Positions 1 to 9,286 of a stretch of DNA of 53,955 nucleotides are shown piece after piece. The stretch is from Candidatus Thermoflexus japonica (lineage in GTDB: Bacteria > Chloroflexota > Anaerolineae > Thermoflexales > Thermoflexaceae). The stretch lies in contig BEHY01000011.1 in assembly GCA_002898735.1 (NCBI GenBank), positions 1-53,955 of the forward strand, given 5' to 3'. The notes beneath the pieces were generated by a model. It was not told the DNA's origin. It saw only the letters and a list, made by a program, of their open reading frames with translations, and did not search any database. How positions within the stretch are numbered: the first letter of the stretch is position 1; each line of letters begins with the position of its first letter. Made by a program: the position numbers and the translations under genes.

Positions 1-23
1 TCCCGTTCCAGGGAGAGAGGCTC

Positions 24-1073
24 ATGATGGAGCTGGTCTGCAACCTGCACAGTCATACGCGCTTCTCGGACGGTGCGGGCTTTCATCGGGACGTCGTCGC
101 CGCTGCGGCCCGGGCGGGCCTGGATGTGGTGGGGGTGACGGACCATAACGTGTGGGTTGGGGGTCTGCAGGGCTACTACGATCGGGTCCTGCTGCTGGTG
201 GGCGAGGAGGTCCATGATCCCTGCCGGCAGCCTCAGGTCAATCACGCCCTCATTTTGGGAGCGGGGCAGGAGCTGGCCATGGAGGCGGCTTCCCCTCAGG
301 CGCTGATCGATGCGGCCCGGGAGCGGGGGGCGCTGGTCTTCCTGGCCCATCCGGTGGAGTTCTCTCCTCGCTGGCTGCGGGATCGGCTGGGGGAGCCGGC
401 CCTTCCCTGGGTGGATCGGGGGGTGACTGGGTTCACGGGCCTGGAGCTCTGGAACACGATGAGCGAGTTCAAGGCCCGGCTTCGAACGCCGCTTCATGCG
501 CTGTATTATGCCCTTTTCCCCCAGCGGTTCCTTCGGGGTCCGTTCCCGGAGGCGATCCGCTGGTGGGAGCAATTGTGGCTCTCGGAGATCCCGGCGGTCG
601 CCATCGGCGGGGCGGATGCGCATGGACACGCTTACGCGCTGGGGCCGTGGCGGCGTGTGCTTTTCCCTTACGAATGGTTGTTCCGCGCGGTGAACACTCA
701 TATCTTGGTGGATCGTCCGCTCCAGCGCCGCCCTGAAGCGGACTGGTTGCGGATCCGGGATGCGTTGCAGGCGGGCCGCGCCTGGATCGCCAATGATCTG
801 CTGGGATCCTCCCGGGGGTTCCGCTTTGAGGCCTATAGCGGCCATCGGCGGGCGACGATGGGGGGAACTTTGCGTCGGGCGGGGGCTGTTCATATGGAGG
901 CAACGGTGCCTTTCCCCGGGGAGATCCGGCTGATCCGTTTTGGGAAGGGGGTCGTGGCCCGCTCTCGGGGGCGGAGGCTGCAGCATCTCACTGTGGAGCC
1001 CGGGATTTATCGGGTCGAGGTGTATCGCGGGGGTCGCCTCTGGATTCTGACCAATCCCATCCGGGTGATTTAA
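24..1073 (+). CDS. PHP-domain metal-dependent phosphoesterase
   Basis: A 349-residue protein of the PHP (polymerase and histidinol phosphatase) superfamily. The metal-binding set is visible: HSH at 9-11, D16, TDH ending at H41, E61, H74, LAHP at 107-110 and GGADAHGH at 195-202. In this family these residues hold two or three metal ions for phosphoester hydrolysis. The last ~95 residues are probably beta-rich and carry no motif I recognise. The start is an ATG with GAGAGAGG just upstream. The gene ends 10 bases before the epimerase gene, so the two are probably co-transcribed, which hints at a role beside surface-polysaccharide synthesis. The substrate cannot be read from the sequence. Confidence 0.85.
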   Translation: MMELVCNLHSHTRFSDGAGFHRDVVAAAARAGLDVVGVTDHNVWVGGLQGYYDRVLLLVGEEVHDPCRQPQVNHALILGAGQELAMEAASPQALIDAARERGALVFLAHPVEFSPRWLRDRLGEPALPWVDRGVTGFTGLELWNTMSEFKARLRTPLHALYYALFPQRFLRGPFPEAIRWWEQLWLSEIPAVAIGGADAHGHAYALGPWRRVLFPYEWLFRAVNTHILVDRPLQRRPEADWLRIRDALQAGRAWIANDLLGSSRGFRFEAYSGHRRATMGGTLRRAGAVHMEATVPFPGEIRLIRFGKGVVARSRGRRLQHLTVEPGIYRVEVYRGGRLWILTNPIRVI

Positions 1074-1083
1074 GAGGGCATCG

Positions 1084-2055
1084 ATGCGGGTCCTGGTGAC
1101 AGGCGGGGCGGGTTTTATCGGGTCCCATCTGGTGGAGCGTCTGCTGGCGGAGGGGCATTCCGTTACCGTTCTGGACGACCTCAGCGGGGGTCGGTTGGAG
1201 AACCTGGACGGTGTGCGCGATCACCCGGGGCTTCGGGTGATCGTCGGCGATGTGCGGGATCCCGGCGTGCTCCGGACGGCCCTGGAGGGGGCGGAGGCGG
1301 TCTTCCATCTGGCGGCGGTGGTGGGGGTTCCCCGGGTGCTGGCGGATCCCTTGCGGGCGATTCGGGTGAACGTGGAGGGAACGGAGCGGGTCCTGGAGGC
1401 ATGCGCGGAGCGGGGGATTCCGGTCTGTGTGGCTTCCTCATCGGAGGTTTACGGGAAGGGCGTGCGCTGGCCGGCGGCGGAAGGGGACGATCTGCGGCTG
1501 GGTCCACCCTCGGCGCCGCGCTGGGCCTATGCGGTCAGCAAGCTGCTGGATGAGCACTTGGCCATGGCCTGGGCGCGCCGGGGCCTTCGGGTCAGCGTCG
1601 TTCGTTATTTCAATGTCTATGGCCCCCGGGCGGATCCTCATGGATATGGCTATGTTGTTGCCCGCTTTATGGATCAGGCCTTGCGGGGGGAGCCCCTGAC
1701 GGTCTATGGGGATGGATCGCAGACCCGGTCGTTCATCTACGTGGCGGATGCGGTGGAGGGGACGTTTCGGGCGGGGCTGTCGCCGGCGGCTTTCGGCCAC
1801 ATTTTCAACATCGGGTATCCCGAGGAGATCTCCATCCGGGCGCTGGCGGAGAAGGTGCGGTCGATCACGGGCCGTTGGGTGCCGATCCGTTTCCTTCCCT
1901 TCTCGGAGGTTTACGGTTCGGATTTCGAGGAGGTCCCTCGCCGTGTGCCTGAGGTCTCCAGGGCTCGTGCCTTGCTGGGTTTTGAGGCCTGTGTTACCCT
2001 GGACGAAGGGCTCCAGCGAACCTGGGAGTGGTGGCGGACATGCCGACGCGTCTGA
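1084..2055 (+). CDS. NAD-dependent sugar-nucleotide epimerase/dehydratase
   Basis: A 323-residue extended short-chain dehydrogenase of the UDP-glucose 4-epimerase/dTDP-glucose dehydratase type. The N-terminal Rossmann motif GGAGFIGSHL is at 7-16, D31-D32 follow the second strand, and the catalytic Ser (SSSE, 118-121) and YAVSK (149-153) are present. The family acts in the cytoplasm on nucleotide sugars for polysaccharide assembly. Its 3' end overlaps the start of the polymerase/ligase gene, indicating translational coupling. The exact sugar (Glc/Gal, GlcA or a deoxysugar) cannot be decided. Confidence 0.88.
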   Translation: MRVLVTGGAGFIGSHLVERLLAEGHSVTVLDDLSGGRLENLDGVRDHPGLRVIVGDVRDPGVLRTALEGAEAVFHLAAVVGVPRVLADPLRAIRVNVEGTERVLEACAERGIPVCVASSSEVYGKGVRWPAAEGDDLRLGPPSAPRWAYAVSKLLDEHLAMAWARRGLRVSVVRYFNVYGPRADPHGYGYVVARFMDQALRGEPLTVYGDGSQTRSFIYVADAVEGTFRAGLSPAAFGHIFNIGYPEEISIRALAEKVRSITGRWVPIRFLPFSEVYGSDFEEVPRRVPEVSRARALLGFEACVTLDEGLQRTWEWWRTCRRV

Positions 2056-5000
2056 GCCTGTGGTGCGATCGGATCCTGGAGGCGGGGTGGCTGATGGCGG
2101 TGGTCATCGCCCCCCTGTTCTTCAACATCTACACCAGTCGGGTCTTCGAGCCGGATAAGCTGACCCTGGTTCGTTCCCTGGCCCTGTGGATGGCGGCGGC
2201 CTGGCTGGTCCGGCTGGTGGAAGCATGGGGGCGTCGGGTTCCCCTTGCCCAGGCTCTGGGGTTCTCATGGCGCACCCCCCTGGTGGCGCCGGCGCTGGTT
2301 TCGGCGGGGATCTATCTCCTGGCCACTGTGCTTTCCATTACCCCCTACACCAGCTTTTTCGGCTCCTATCAGCGGTTGCAGGGGACCTACAGCTGGCTGG
2401 CCTATCTGGTGATTTTCTTCAGCATCCTGGCGGGGTTGCGGATCCGGGCGCAGTTTGAGCGGCTGGCGACTGCGATGGTTCTGACCAGCCTCCCGGTGGC
2501 GATCTACGGGCTGATCCAGCGTTACCGGCTGGATCCCCTGCCCTGGGGTGGGGATGTCACCAGCCGGGTGGCTTCCCATATGGGGAATGCGATCTTTGTG
2601 GCGGCCTATCTGATTATGGCCTTCATGTTCACCCTGGGCCGTCTGGCGGAGGCGTTTCATTCGATTCTGACGGCGGAGCCGCCGCGTAACAGCGATGTGG
2701 TTCGCGGGGCGGTCTATGTCTTCATTGCGGCCGTGCAGCTGGCCACCATCTATTTCAGTTTCAGCCGGGGGCCATGGCTGGGGTTGATGGGGGGCCTCTT
2801 CCTGTTCGGGTTGCTCTGGCTGGTGATCCGGCGCCAGCGGGCGGGTCTGTTCGCCGTCCTGGGGCTTTCGGCCATCGGTTTGATTTTCTTAATTATGTTG
2901 AACATCTCGGGCGGTCCGCTGGAGTTCCTCCGGCAGTCCCCTTACATCGGCCGGCTGGGGCACATTTTTGAAACGGAGGTGGGGACGGGCAAGGTTCGGG
3001 TGCTGATCTGGCAGGGTGCGCTCCAGCTGGTGCTTCCCCATGAGCCGATTCGGTTTCCGGATGGTCGGCCGGATCCTTTGAATTTCATTCGGCCGTTGAT
3101 CGGCTACGGGCCGGAGTCGATGTATGTGGCTTACAACCGGTTTTATCCTCCCGAGCTGGCCCACTATGAGGCGCGCAATGCGTCTCCGGATCGCGCTCAT
3201 AACGAGACGTTCGATGCGCTTGTAAACACCGGCCTGTTGGGTTTTCTGGTTTATCAGTGGCTGTTTTTCGCGCTTTTCGCCTATGGATTGCGCAGCCTGA
3301 ACCTGATCCACGGGCCGCGGGATCGGAATCTGTTGCTGGGTTTGTGGGTGGGCGGCGCGCTGGGAACCGGGCTGGCCTTTGCCTTCCGGTTCGGCCCTCA
3401 TTTTCTGGGCGTGGCGGTTCCGGCCGGGACGGTGCTGGGGCTTCTGATCTATCTGGTTTTTGCGACCCTGCGGGCCTCCGGCGAGCCGCCGATTGAGCAT
3501 CCTCATCGCTTTCTTTTGATTGCTCTCCTTGGAGGGATCCTCGCTCATTATATCGAGATCAACTTTGGGATCGCGATCGCCTCCACCCGAACATGGTTCT
3601 GGGCGTTCGCCGCGATGCTGGTTGTCCTGGGGCAGGGATGGCTTTCCGAGCCGATCCCGATGCGGGCGAGGGTCTCTCCATCGGTTCCGTCATCGCGCGG
3701 GGGGAAGGGCCGGGATCGTCGGGAGGCCCGCGAGGCTCATGTGCGGGCTCCCCTGCCGGCTTGCCCGTGGTGGCCATGGGTGGCCGCTTCGGGTCTGCTG
3801 ATGGCGTTGATGTTGTCTCTGCTCTCGTATGAGTTTGTGACCAACCAGGGGCAGCGCCTGGATACATGGTCCTTGATCGCAACCAGTTTGACCCGGTTGC
3901 CGTTGCAGGGGAACCGGTTTTCGCCGTTCATTTTGTTGATGTTCGGGCTGGTGGGCGGTCTGGGGGCGGCGCTGGTTCTGGCGGAAGGGGTTCGGCGGGA
4001 TTGGATTCCCGAGCGCATGGTTTTTCCTGCCCTCGGCCTGTATGGGGCGGTTGCGGCGGGTGGGTGGCTGATCTACACGGTGGCCCATGCGGCGATCCTG
4101 GCGGGGTTGATTGCCCGTGTTCCTCAGACCGTGGAGGATGTGCTGCGGCTGGCGGATGGGGTGGCCGGGTTGCTGGATTTCCTGGTTCTCTTTCTTTTCG
4201 TGTTGCTGGTGTTGCTGGTGGTTCTGATTTCCCGGGAGGAGCCCGTGGCTGGGGGTGAGGCGGGGCCGGGCCTGTTGGTGGTGCCGCCGGCCTTCCTGGC
4301 GGCGGCTCTGCTGATCTGGAACGTGCATCTGGATCCGATCCGCGCGGACGCGATTTACAAGCAGGGGGATCCGTGGGATAAGCAGGGGCAATGGGAGGTG
4401 GCCATTTTGCTATATCGGCGGGTGATCGAATATGCCCCCCGGGAGGACTTCTACTATCTTTGGCTGGGTCGGGCCTTGCTGGAGAAGGCGGCGCGGACGT
4501 CGGATTCCGGTCCGCGTCAGCTGCTGGATGGGATTTCGTTTGAGGTGGCTTTTCGAAATCTGACGCCGGAGCGTCTGGTGGCGCTTCCCCGGGGGGATTT
4601 GCTGGAGATCACCCGGGCGGTGCTGGAGCGGGCGCAGTGGTTGAACCCTTTGAACACTGATCATACGGCGAATCTGGCGCGCATGCACCGTCGCTGGGCG
4701 GACCTGTTGCTCGATCCGCATTATTGTCGGACGCGGATTGATCTGACGGCCATGCCTCCGGAGTTCGTCCGCCATGTGGAGCTGGCGGGCCGGTATTACG
4801 AAGAAGCCACGCGGTTGAGCCCCAACAACGCGGGGTTGTGGAATGAGTGGGCCAGCGTGGATCTGTATCAGCGCAATGATCTGGAGTCGGCGGAACGCAA
4901 GCTGCGGCGTTCCCTGGAGCTGGACGATCGATTCGATCAGACTTATCAGCTCTATGGGGACCTCCTGATGGTGCGTTCGGAGAAGGTTACGGATCCGGCG

Positions 5001-5576
5001 GTGAAGCGGGCGGCTCTGGAGCAGGCGGAGGTGTCCTATCGCCGTCTGGTGGAGCTTCAGCCGGAGCATGGCGTGGGATGGGCGGCGCTGGCCTATTTGC
5101 AGGATCAGCTGGGGCGATCGGAGGAGGCTCGAGCTTCCCGGGCGCGCCTTCAGGCGCTGATGGGGTCGCGGGCGGAGGCCTGGCAGTCGGTGGGGGATTT
5201 CTTTCTCAGCCACGCGGATTGTGCGCTGGATCGGACCCAGGCTCTGGCGTTGTATCGGGAGGCGGCTGAGGCGTATGGCCAGGTGCTGGCCGCGAATCCG
5301 GGGGCGCTGACGGCGGCGTTGCGCCGGGGTTATGCATTGCGCGGTGCGGGGAGTTTCGAGGAGGCCGTGGCGACATTTCATCAGGCCATCCAGGTGGCGG
5401 GGGAGAATCCGGATGTCTGGCTGTTTTACCGGGAGCTGGCGGTGACTCTGGCGATGATGGGACGGAAGGGCGAGGCGGAGGATGCGGCGGCTCAGGCTTG
5501 GCGTCGGGCGCCGGCCAGTGAGCATCCGGGACTTCAGGCCCTTTTCGCCCAGCTGGGCCTTTCCGTTCGGCCATAG
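2040..5576 (+). CDS. O-antigen ligase/polymerase (Wzy-like) fused to TPR repeats
   Basis: About 1178 residues from the ATG at 2040; a GTG at 2028 would add four residues. The first ~540 residues are strongly hydrophobic with many membrane segments and include the FSRGPW motif typical of the Wzy_C (O-antigen ligase) domain. A charged linker (roughly 545-590) leads to a second group of membrane helices. From about residue 775 to the end there are TPR-like helical repeats (for example LYRRVIEYAP, AERKLRRSLELD). The family joins or polymerises lipid-linked glycans on the outer face of the membrane; the TPR tail probably organises partners. The start overlaps the epimerase gene. The substrate is unknown. 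Confidence 0.82.
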   Translation: MPTRLSLWCDRILEAGWLMAVVIAPLFFNIYTSRVFEPDKLTLVRSLALWMAAAWLVRLVEAWGRRVPLAQALGFSWRTPLVAPALVSAGIYLLATVLSITPYTSFFGSYQRLQGTYSWLAYLVIFFSILAGLRIRAQFERLATAMVLTSLPVAIYGLIQRYRLDPLPWGGDVTSRVASHMGNAIFVAAYLIMAFMFTLGRLAEAFHSILTAEPPRNSDVVRGAVYVFIAAVQLATIYFSFSRGPWLGLMGGLFLFGLLWLVIRRQRAGLFAVLGLSAIGLIFLIMLNISGGPLEFLRQSPYIGRLGHIFETEVGTGKVRVLIWQGALQLVLPHEPIRFPDGRPDPLNFIRPLIGYGPESMYVAYNRFYPPELAHYEARNASPDRAHNETFDALVNTGLLGFLVYQWLFFALFAYGLRSLNLIHGPRDRNLLLGLWVGGALGTGLAFAFRFGPHFLGVAVPAGTVLGLLIYLVFATLRASGEPPIEHPHRFLLIALLGGILAHYIEINFGIAIASTRTWFWAFAAMLVVLGQGWLSEPIPMRARVSPSVPSSRGGKGRDRREAREAHVRAPLPACPWWPWVAASGLLMALMLSLLSYEFVTNQGQRLDTWSLIATSLTRLPLQGNRFSPFILLMFGLVGGLGAALVLAEGVRRDWIPERMVFPALGLYGAVAAGGWLIYTVAHAAILAGLIARVPQTVEDVLRLADGVAGLLDFLVLFLFVLLVLLVVLISREEPVAGGEAGPGLLVVPPAFLAAALLIWNVHLDPIRADAIYKQGDPWDKQGQWEVAILLYRRVIEYAPREDFYYLWLGRALLEKAARTSDSGPRQLLDGISFEVAFRNLTPERLVALPRGDLLEITRAVLERAQWLNPLNTDHTANLARMHRRWADLLLDPHYCRTRIDLTAMPPEFVRHVELAGRYYEEATRLSPNNAGLWNEWASVDLYQRNDLESAERKLRRSLELDDRFDQTYQLYGDLLMVRSEKVTDPAVKRAALEQAEVSYRRLVELQPEHGVGWAALAYLQDQLGRSEEARASRARLQALMGSRAEAWQSVGDFFLSHADCALDRTQALALYREAAEAYGQVLAANPGALTAALRRGYALRGAGSFEEAVATFHQAIQVAGENPDVWLFYRELAVTLAMMGRKGEAEDAAAQAWRRAPASEHPGLQALFAQLGLSVRP

Positions 5577-6068
5577 GGTTGCTTCGGCCCTGGAAGTGGC
5601 TTTTTGAGCGAAATGTCTATGCGAAAAAGGCGGGCAGGAATTCCCGAGGAACGGTGCGATGACCCCTCTCACCTCCCCAAGGTCCCACCAAAAAGCTTGC
5701 CTCGTTACTCCATATGTCTATGCGAAACAGCGGGGCCTTCTGCCCTTTCCCCCGCCCGGGCGCGCCCCTAAAGGAACCGTGCTCCGGAGGGCGGATACGG
5801 GAGATTCCTCCCTCCCTACAGGCCCGATGTCGATGGACGGTGGAACCCCTCGAACGTCCCAGGATTCCCACCCCGGCGGCCTGACCGAATGGGTGGACGC
5901 CCTTCCTTCCGTAGGGCAATGGATTAAAATAAGAGCGCACTTGGGCTCCAACGGGGAAAGCGGCATGGCCCCTCCTCCCGATCCTCGGAGGCCGGGGCGA
6001 CTGCTCCAGCCCCACGCTTTCCCCAGCACGCGGGCCCGGGAACCTATCCTCTCCCAGAGGAGCCGTCC
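5577..6068. other. Non-coding gap with local direct repeat and base-skew switch
   Basis: No convincing gene is present in these 492 bases. The gap separates polysaccharide genes with G/T-rich third positions from a ligase gene, also on the plus strand, with C-rich third positions. It holds the short direct repeat listed separately. An AT-rich stretch near 5926-5935 (TTAAAATAAG) could be a -10 region for the ligase, but no matching -35 is clear. Confidence 0.5.
5613..5727. repeat. 14-bp direct repeat ATGTCTATGCGAAA, two copies
   Basis: Exact copies lie at 5613-5626 and 5714-5727, 101 bases apart in non-coding DNA. Read on the minus strand the unit is TTTCGCATAGACAT, whose TCGCATA core resembles the XerC-binding arm of bacterial dif sites. 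The XerD arm is not recognisable beside either copy, so this is not called a dif site. Confidence 0.45.
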
Positions 6069-7811
6069 ATGCGGTTCGCCCAGCTGGTGACCTACTTTGA
6101 GCGGCTCGAAGCGACCACGAAGCGCCTGGAGATGTTCGATATCCTCAGCGAGCTGTTCCAGGCGTGTGATCGGGAGGAAATCGATAAGGTCGTTTACTTC
6201 TGCCAGGAACAGCTCCTCCCGCCTTTCCGCGGAATCGAAATCGGCATGGCCGAGAAACTGATCCTCCGGGCGATCGCCCGCGCCACCGGCGCCAGCGACG
6301 CGGAAGTCACCCGGCTGAACAAAGAGCGCGGCGATCCCGGCCTGGTGGTCGAAGAATTGCTTCAACAGCGGAAAACCCACCCGGCCAGGCTGAGCGTGCA
6401 GGAGGTCTATGACGCTCTCCTGCGGATCGCCGAAACCACCGGCGAGGGAAGCGTCGAACGCAAGATCCAGATGCTCGCCGATCTCTTCCAGCAATCCTCC
6501 CCGAAGGAAGCCCGCTACATCGCCCGCTTCGTCCTGGGACGCCTGCGGCTCGGGGTGGGGGATCCCACCATCCTGGACGCCCTTTCGAAAGCCGTCGTCG
6601 GCGATCGGAGCCTGCGGCCGGACCTGGAGCGCGCATACAACCTGTGCTCGGATCTGGGGCTGGTGGCCCGGACCCTCTTCGAGCAGGGCATCGAGGGGAT
6701 CCGCGCGTTCCGCATCCGGGTTGGGAACCCCATCCGGCCGGCCCTGGCGGAGCGCCTCCCCAGCGCCGAGGAGATCGTGGAGAAGCTGGGCCGATGCGCG
6801 GTCGAGGTCAAGCTGGACGGCTTCCGCTGCCAGATCCATAAGGCCGGCGACCATGTGGAGATCTTCTCCCGCAATCTGGAGCGAACCACCCCCATGTTCC
6901 CCGAGCTGATCGAGGCCGTCCGCCAGCAGATCGCCGCCCGGGAGGCCATCCTGGAGGGGGAAGCCGTCGCAGTTAATGAGGAAACCGGCGAGATCTACCC
7001 GTTCCAGGTCACCGTCCAGCGGAAGCGCAAGCACGGCGTCGAGGAGATGATGCGGGAATACCCCCTCGTCCTCTTCGCCTTCGACCTCCTCTACGCCGAC
7101 GGCCAGGATTATACCCCGCAGCCCTATGCCGTCCGCTTCGAGGCGCTCTCCCGCCTGATCCAACCGGACGGCCGCATCCGCCTCGTGGACCGGATCGTCA
7201 CCGACGACCCCCGCGCGATCCAGCAGTTCTTCGACGAGGCGATCGAACGCGGCATGGAGGGCATCGTAGCCAAACGCCTGGATGCCCCCTATCAGGCCGG
7301 CGCGCGCGGTTTCCACTGGATCAAGCTGAAGCGCTCCTACAAAGGCGAGCTGAGCGACACCATCGATGTGGTCATCGTGGGCTATTTCCGGGGCCGCGGC
7401 ATGCGGGCGAAGTTCGGCATCGGGGCGTTACTGGGCGCCGTCTACGATCCCGATTCCGACACCTTCAAGACGGTGGCCAAGATCGGCAGCGGCCTGACGG
7501 AGGAGGAGTGGGTGCGAATCCGGGAGCTGCTGGATCAGATCCGGACAGAACATCGGCCGGCCCGGGTGGAATCCATCCTCGAGCCCGACGTCTGGGTGGA
7601 GCCCAGGTATGTGGTGACCGTCCTGGCCGATGAGATCACCCGCTCGCCGGTTCATACATGCGGGAAGGCTGACGAGGAACCCGGCTACGCCCTCCGCTTC
7701 CCCCGGGTCGTGGGATGGATCCGCGAGGACAAGGGGCCGGAAGACGCCACCACCGTGAAGGAGATCCTCTCGATGTTCCAGATGCAGAAGCGAGTGCAGC
7801 TCGCCGGATAA
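6069..7811 (+). CDS. lig: ATP-dependent DNA ligase, archaeal/eukaryal type
   Basis: A 580-residue ligase that seals nicks using ATP through an enzyme-AMP intermediate. It has an N-terminal DNA-binding domain (~1-215), the adenylation domain with motif I EVKLDG (K248 is the expected AMP-accepting lysine), later nucleotidyltransferase motifs including GMEGIVAK and WIKLK, and an OB-fold C-terminal domain (~420-575). Length and three-domain layout match archaeal replicative ligases rather than short bacterial LigC/LigD proteins. The ATG is followed by MRFAQL, a typical family start. The deaminase gene begins 11 bases after its stop. Bacteria also carry NAD-dependent LigA, so this is probably a second ligase of transferred origin (inference). 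Confidence 0.93.
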   Translation: MRFAQLVTYFERLEATTKRLEMFDILSELFQACDREEIDKVVYFCQEQLLPPFRGIEIGMAEKLILRAIARATGASDAEVTRLNKERGDPGLVVEELLQQRKTHPARLSVQEVYDALLRIAETTGEGSVERKIQMLADLFQQSSPKEARYIARFVLGRLRLGVGDPTILDALSKAVVGDRSLRPDLERAYNLCSDLGLVARTLFEQGIEGIRAFRIRVGNPIRPALAERLPSAEEIVEKLGRCAVEVKLDGFRCQIHKAGDHVEIFSRNLERTTPMFPELIEAVRQQIAAREAILEGEAVAVNEETGEIYPFQVTVQRKRKHGVEEMMREYPLVLFAFDLLYADGQDYTPQPYAVRFEALSRLIQPDGRIRLVDRIVTDDPRAIQQFFDEAIERGMEGIVAKRLDAPYQAGARGFHWIKLKRSYKGELSDTIDVVIVGYFRGRGMRAKFGIGALLGAVYDPDSDTFKTVAKIGSGLTEEEWVRIRELLDQIRTEHRPARVESILEPDVWVEPRYVVTVLADEITRSPVHTCGKADEEPGYALRFPRVVGWIREDKGPEDATTVKEILSMFQMQKRVQLAG

Positions 7812-7822
7812 GGGGAACCCGG

Positions 7823-9151
7823 ATGCGATACGATCTCCTGATCCGTCAGGTCACCGTGGTGGATCCCGAACCGGAAGGGGTTAAGGTGCAAGCCGGACAG
7901 GACATCCTGATCCAGGGCTCCCGGATCGCTGCCGTTCAGCCCACCGGCCAGATCGATCCCGCTTCCGCGGCCCGGGTCCTCCCGGGAGATGGCATGGTCG
8001 CCATGCCCGGCCTCATCAACACCCACGCCCATGCCGCCATGGTCCTCTTCCGTGGATCGGCTGAGGACGTGCCCATCGAAGAGTGGTTCAATGATTACAT
8101 CTGGGCCATGGAGACGAACCTGACCCCCGAGGACATCTACTGGGGGGCCCTGCTGGCGGCGGCGGAGATGATCGAGGGCGGGATCACGACGGTGGCGGAC
8201 CACTATTTCGAGATGGATCGGGTGGCCGAGGCCTTCGTTGCCGCCGGGCTGCGCGCGCACCTCGCCTGGGCGATGTTCGGGCAGAACCCGCGGGAGGAGC
8301 TGGAGCGAACGGCGGCCTTCGCGGCCCGCTGGCACGGCGCAGCGGAGGATCGCATTCGGGTCTGGATGGGGCCCCATGCCCCCTACACCTGCCCCTATGA
8401 ATTCCTCCAGGAGGTCGCCCGCGAGGCAAAGCGGCTGGGATTGGGCGTCCACATCCATGTGTCGGAAACCGCGGACCAGGTGCAATCCAGCCTTCAGCAC
8501 CACGGCGTCACGCCGATCCGGTTGCTGGAGCGCGCCGGCCTGATGGAGGGTCGACTGCTCTGCGCCCACGCGGCCCATGCGACCCCTGAAGACCTCTCGT
8601 TGATGGCCAGCCATCGGGTCGGCGTGGCCCATTGCCCCAAGACCTTCCTGAAGCTGGCGGCGGGGATCGCGCCGGTGACGGCCATGCGCCAGGCCGGGAT
8701 CCCGGTGGGCCTGGGGACGGATGGGGCGGCGAGCAACAACACCCTGGATCTCTGGGAACAGATGCGGCTGGCGGCCCTGCTCCAGAAGCACGAGCGTCGG
8801 GACGCGCGGGCCCTGCCCCTGCATGAAGCGTTAACGATGGCGACCCGGGATGGGGCGCGAGCGCTGGGCGAGGAAGACCGTCTCGGGCGTGTGGCTCCAG
8901 GCTACCTGGCCGATCTTATCCTGATCCGGCTGGATGGAGTTCATGTGCAGCCGGTGCACCGGGTGGAAGCGGCACTGGTGTATGCGGTCCGGGCCAGCGA
9001 TGTCGACACCGTGATCGTGAACGGGCGGGTGCTGATGGAAGGACGCCGGCTGCTCACGCTGGACAAAGAGGAGATCCTGCGCCAGGTCCAGGCCCGCGCG
9101 GATCGTCTGGTCCAGCGGGCGCACGGGCGCCGTTTGCAAACGTATCGGTAG
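7823..9151 (+). CDS. mtaD: 5-methylthioadenosine/S-adenosylhomocysteine deaminase-like amidohydrolase
   Basis: A 442-residue amidohydrolase from the ATG at 7823, preceded by AAGGGGAA. The frame is open further upstream, but that stretch overlaps the ligase and reads unlike the family. Metal ligands are visible: THAH (H68, H70), a histidine in HVSET near 212, the CAHAAHA motif near 250 and the aspartate in GTDGAASNN near 297. That last motif, with MGPHAPYTCP before it, is characteristic of the MTA/SAH deaminase (TrzN/ATZ-like) group. The enzyme would deaminate methylthioadenosine or S-adenosylhomocysteine to inosyl derivatives in the cytoplasm for methionine/adenine recycling. Other aminohydrolases share these motifs, so the substrate is likely but not proven. 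Confidence 0.85.
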   Translation: MRYDLLIRQVTVVDPEPEGVKVQAGQDILIQGSRIAAVQPTGQIDPASAARVLPGDGMVAMPGLINTHAHAAMVLFRGSAEDVPIEEWFNDYIWAMETNLTPEDIYWGALLAAAEMIEGGITTVADHYFEMDRVAEAFVAAGLRAHLAWAMFGQNPREELERTAAFAARWHGAAEDRIRVWMGPHAPYTCPYEFLQEVAREAKRLGLGVHIHVSETADQVQSSLQHHGVTPIRLLERAGLMEGRLLCAHAAHATPEDLSLMASHRVGVAHCPKTFLKLAAGIAPVTAMRQAGIPVGLGTDGAASNNTLDLWEQMRLAALLQKHERRDARALPLHEALTMATRDGARALGEEDRLGRVAPGYLADLILIRLDGVHVQPVHRVEAALVYAVRASDVDTVIVNGRVLMEGRRLLTLDKEEILRQVQARADRLVQRAHGRRLQTYR

Positions 9152-9286
9152 CGCTCTGTCCGGTTACGAATCCCGGGGCACAGGCTGCCAGGTCGACAGA
9201 AAGGACGAATGCCGATCCCCCACGAACAACGAGATACGGGCTAACTATCCGAGCCATGCTCCTCGACGCGGAGGATTGCCCTTCCC

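Noticed and set aside
5613..5727. A complete dif site at the repeated TTTCGCATAGACAT
   Set aside because: Only a XerC-arm-like half is present; the XerD arm does not match at either copy.
5718..7316. Long open frame (532 codons) on the minus strand opposite the DNA ligase
   Set aside because: The ligase on the plus strand has full catalytic motifs; the antisense frame has no recognisable motif and is a codon-bias shadow of GC-rich DNA.
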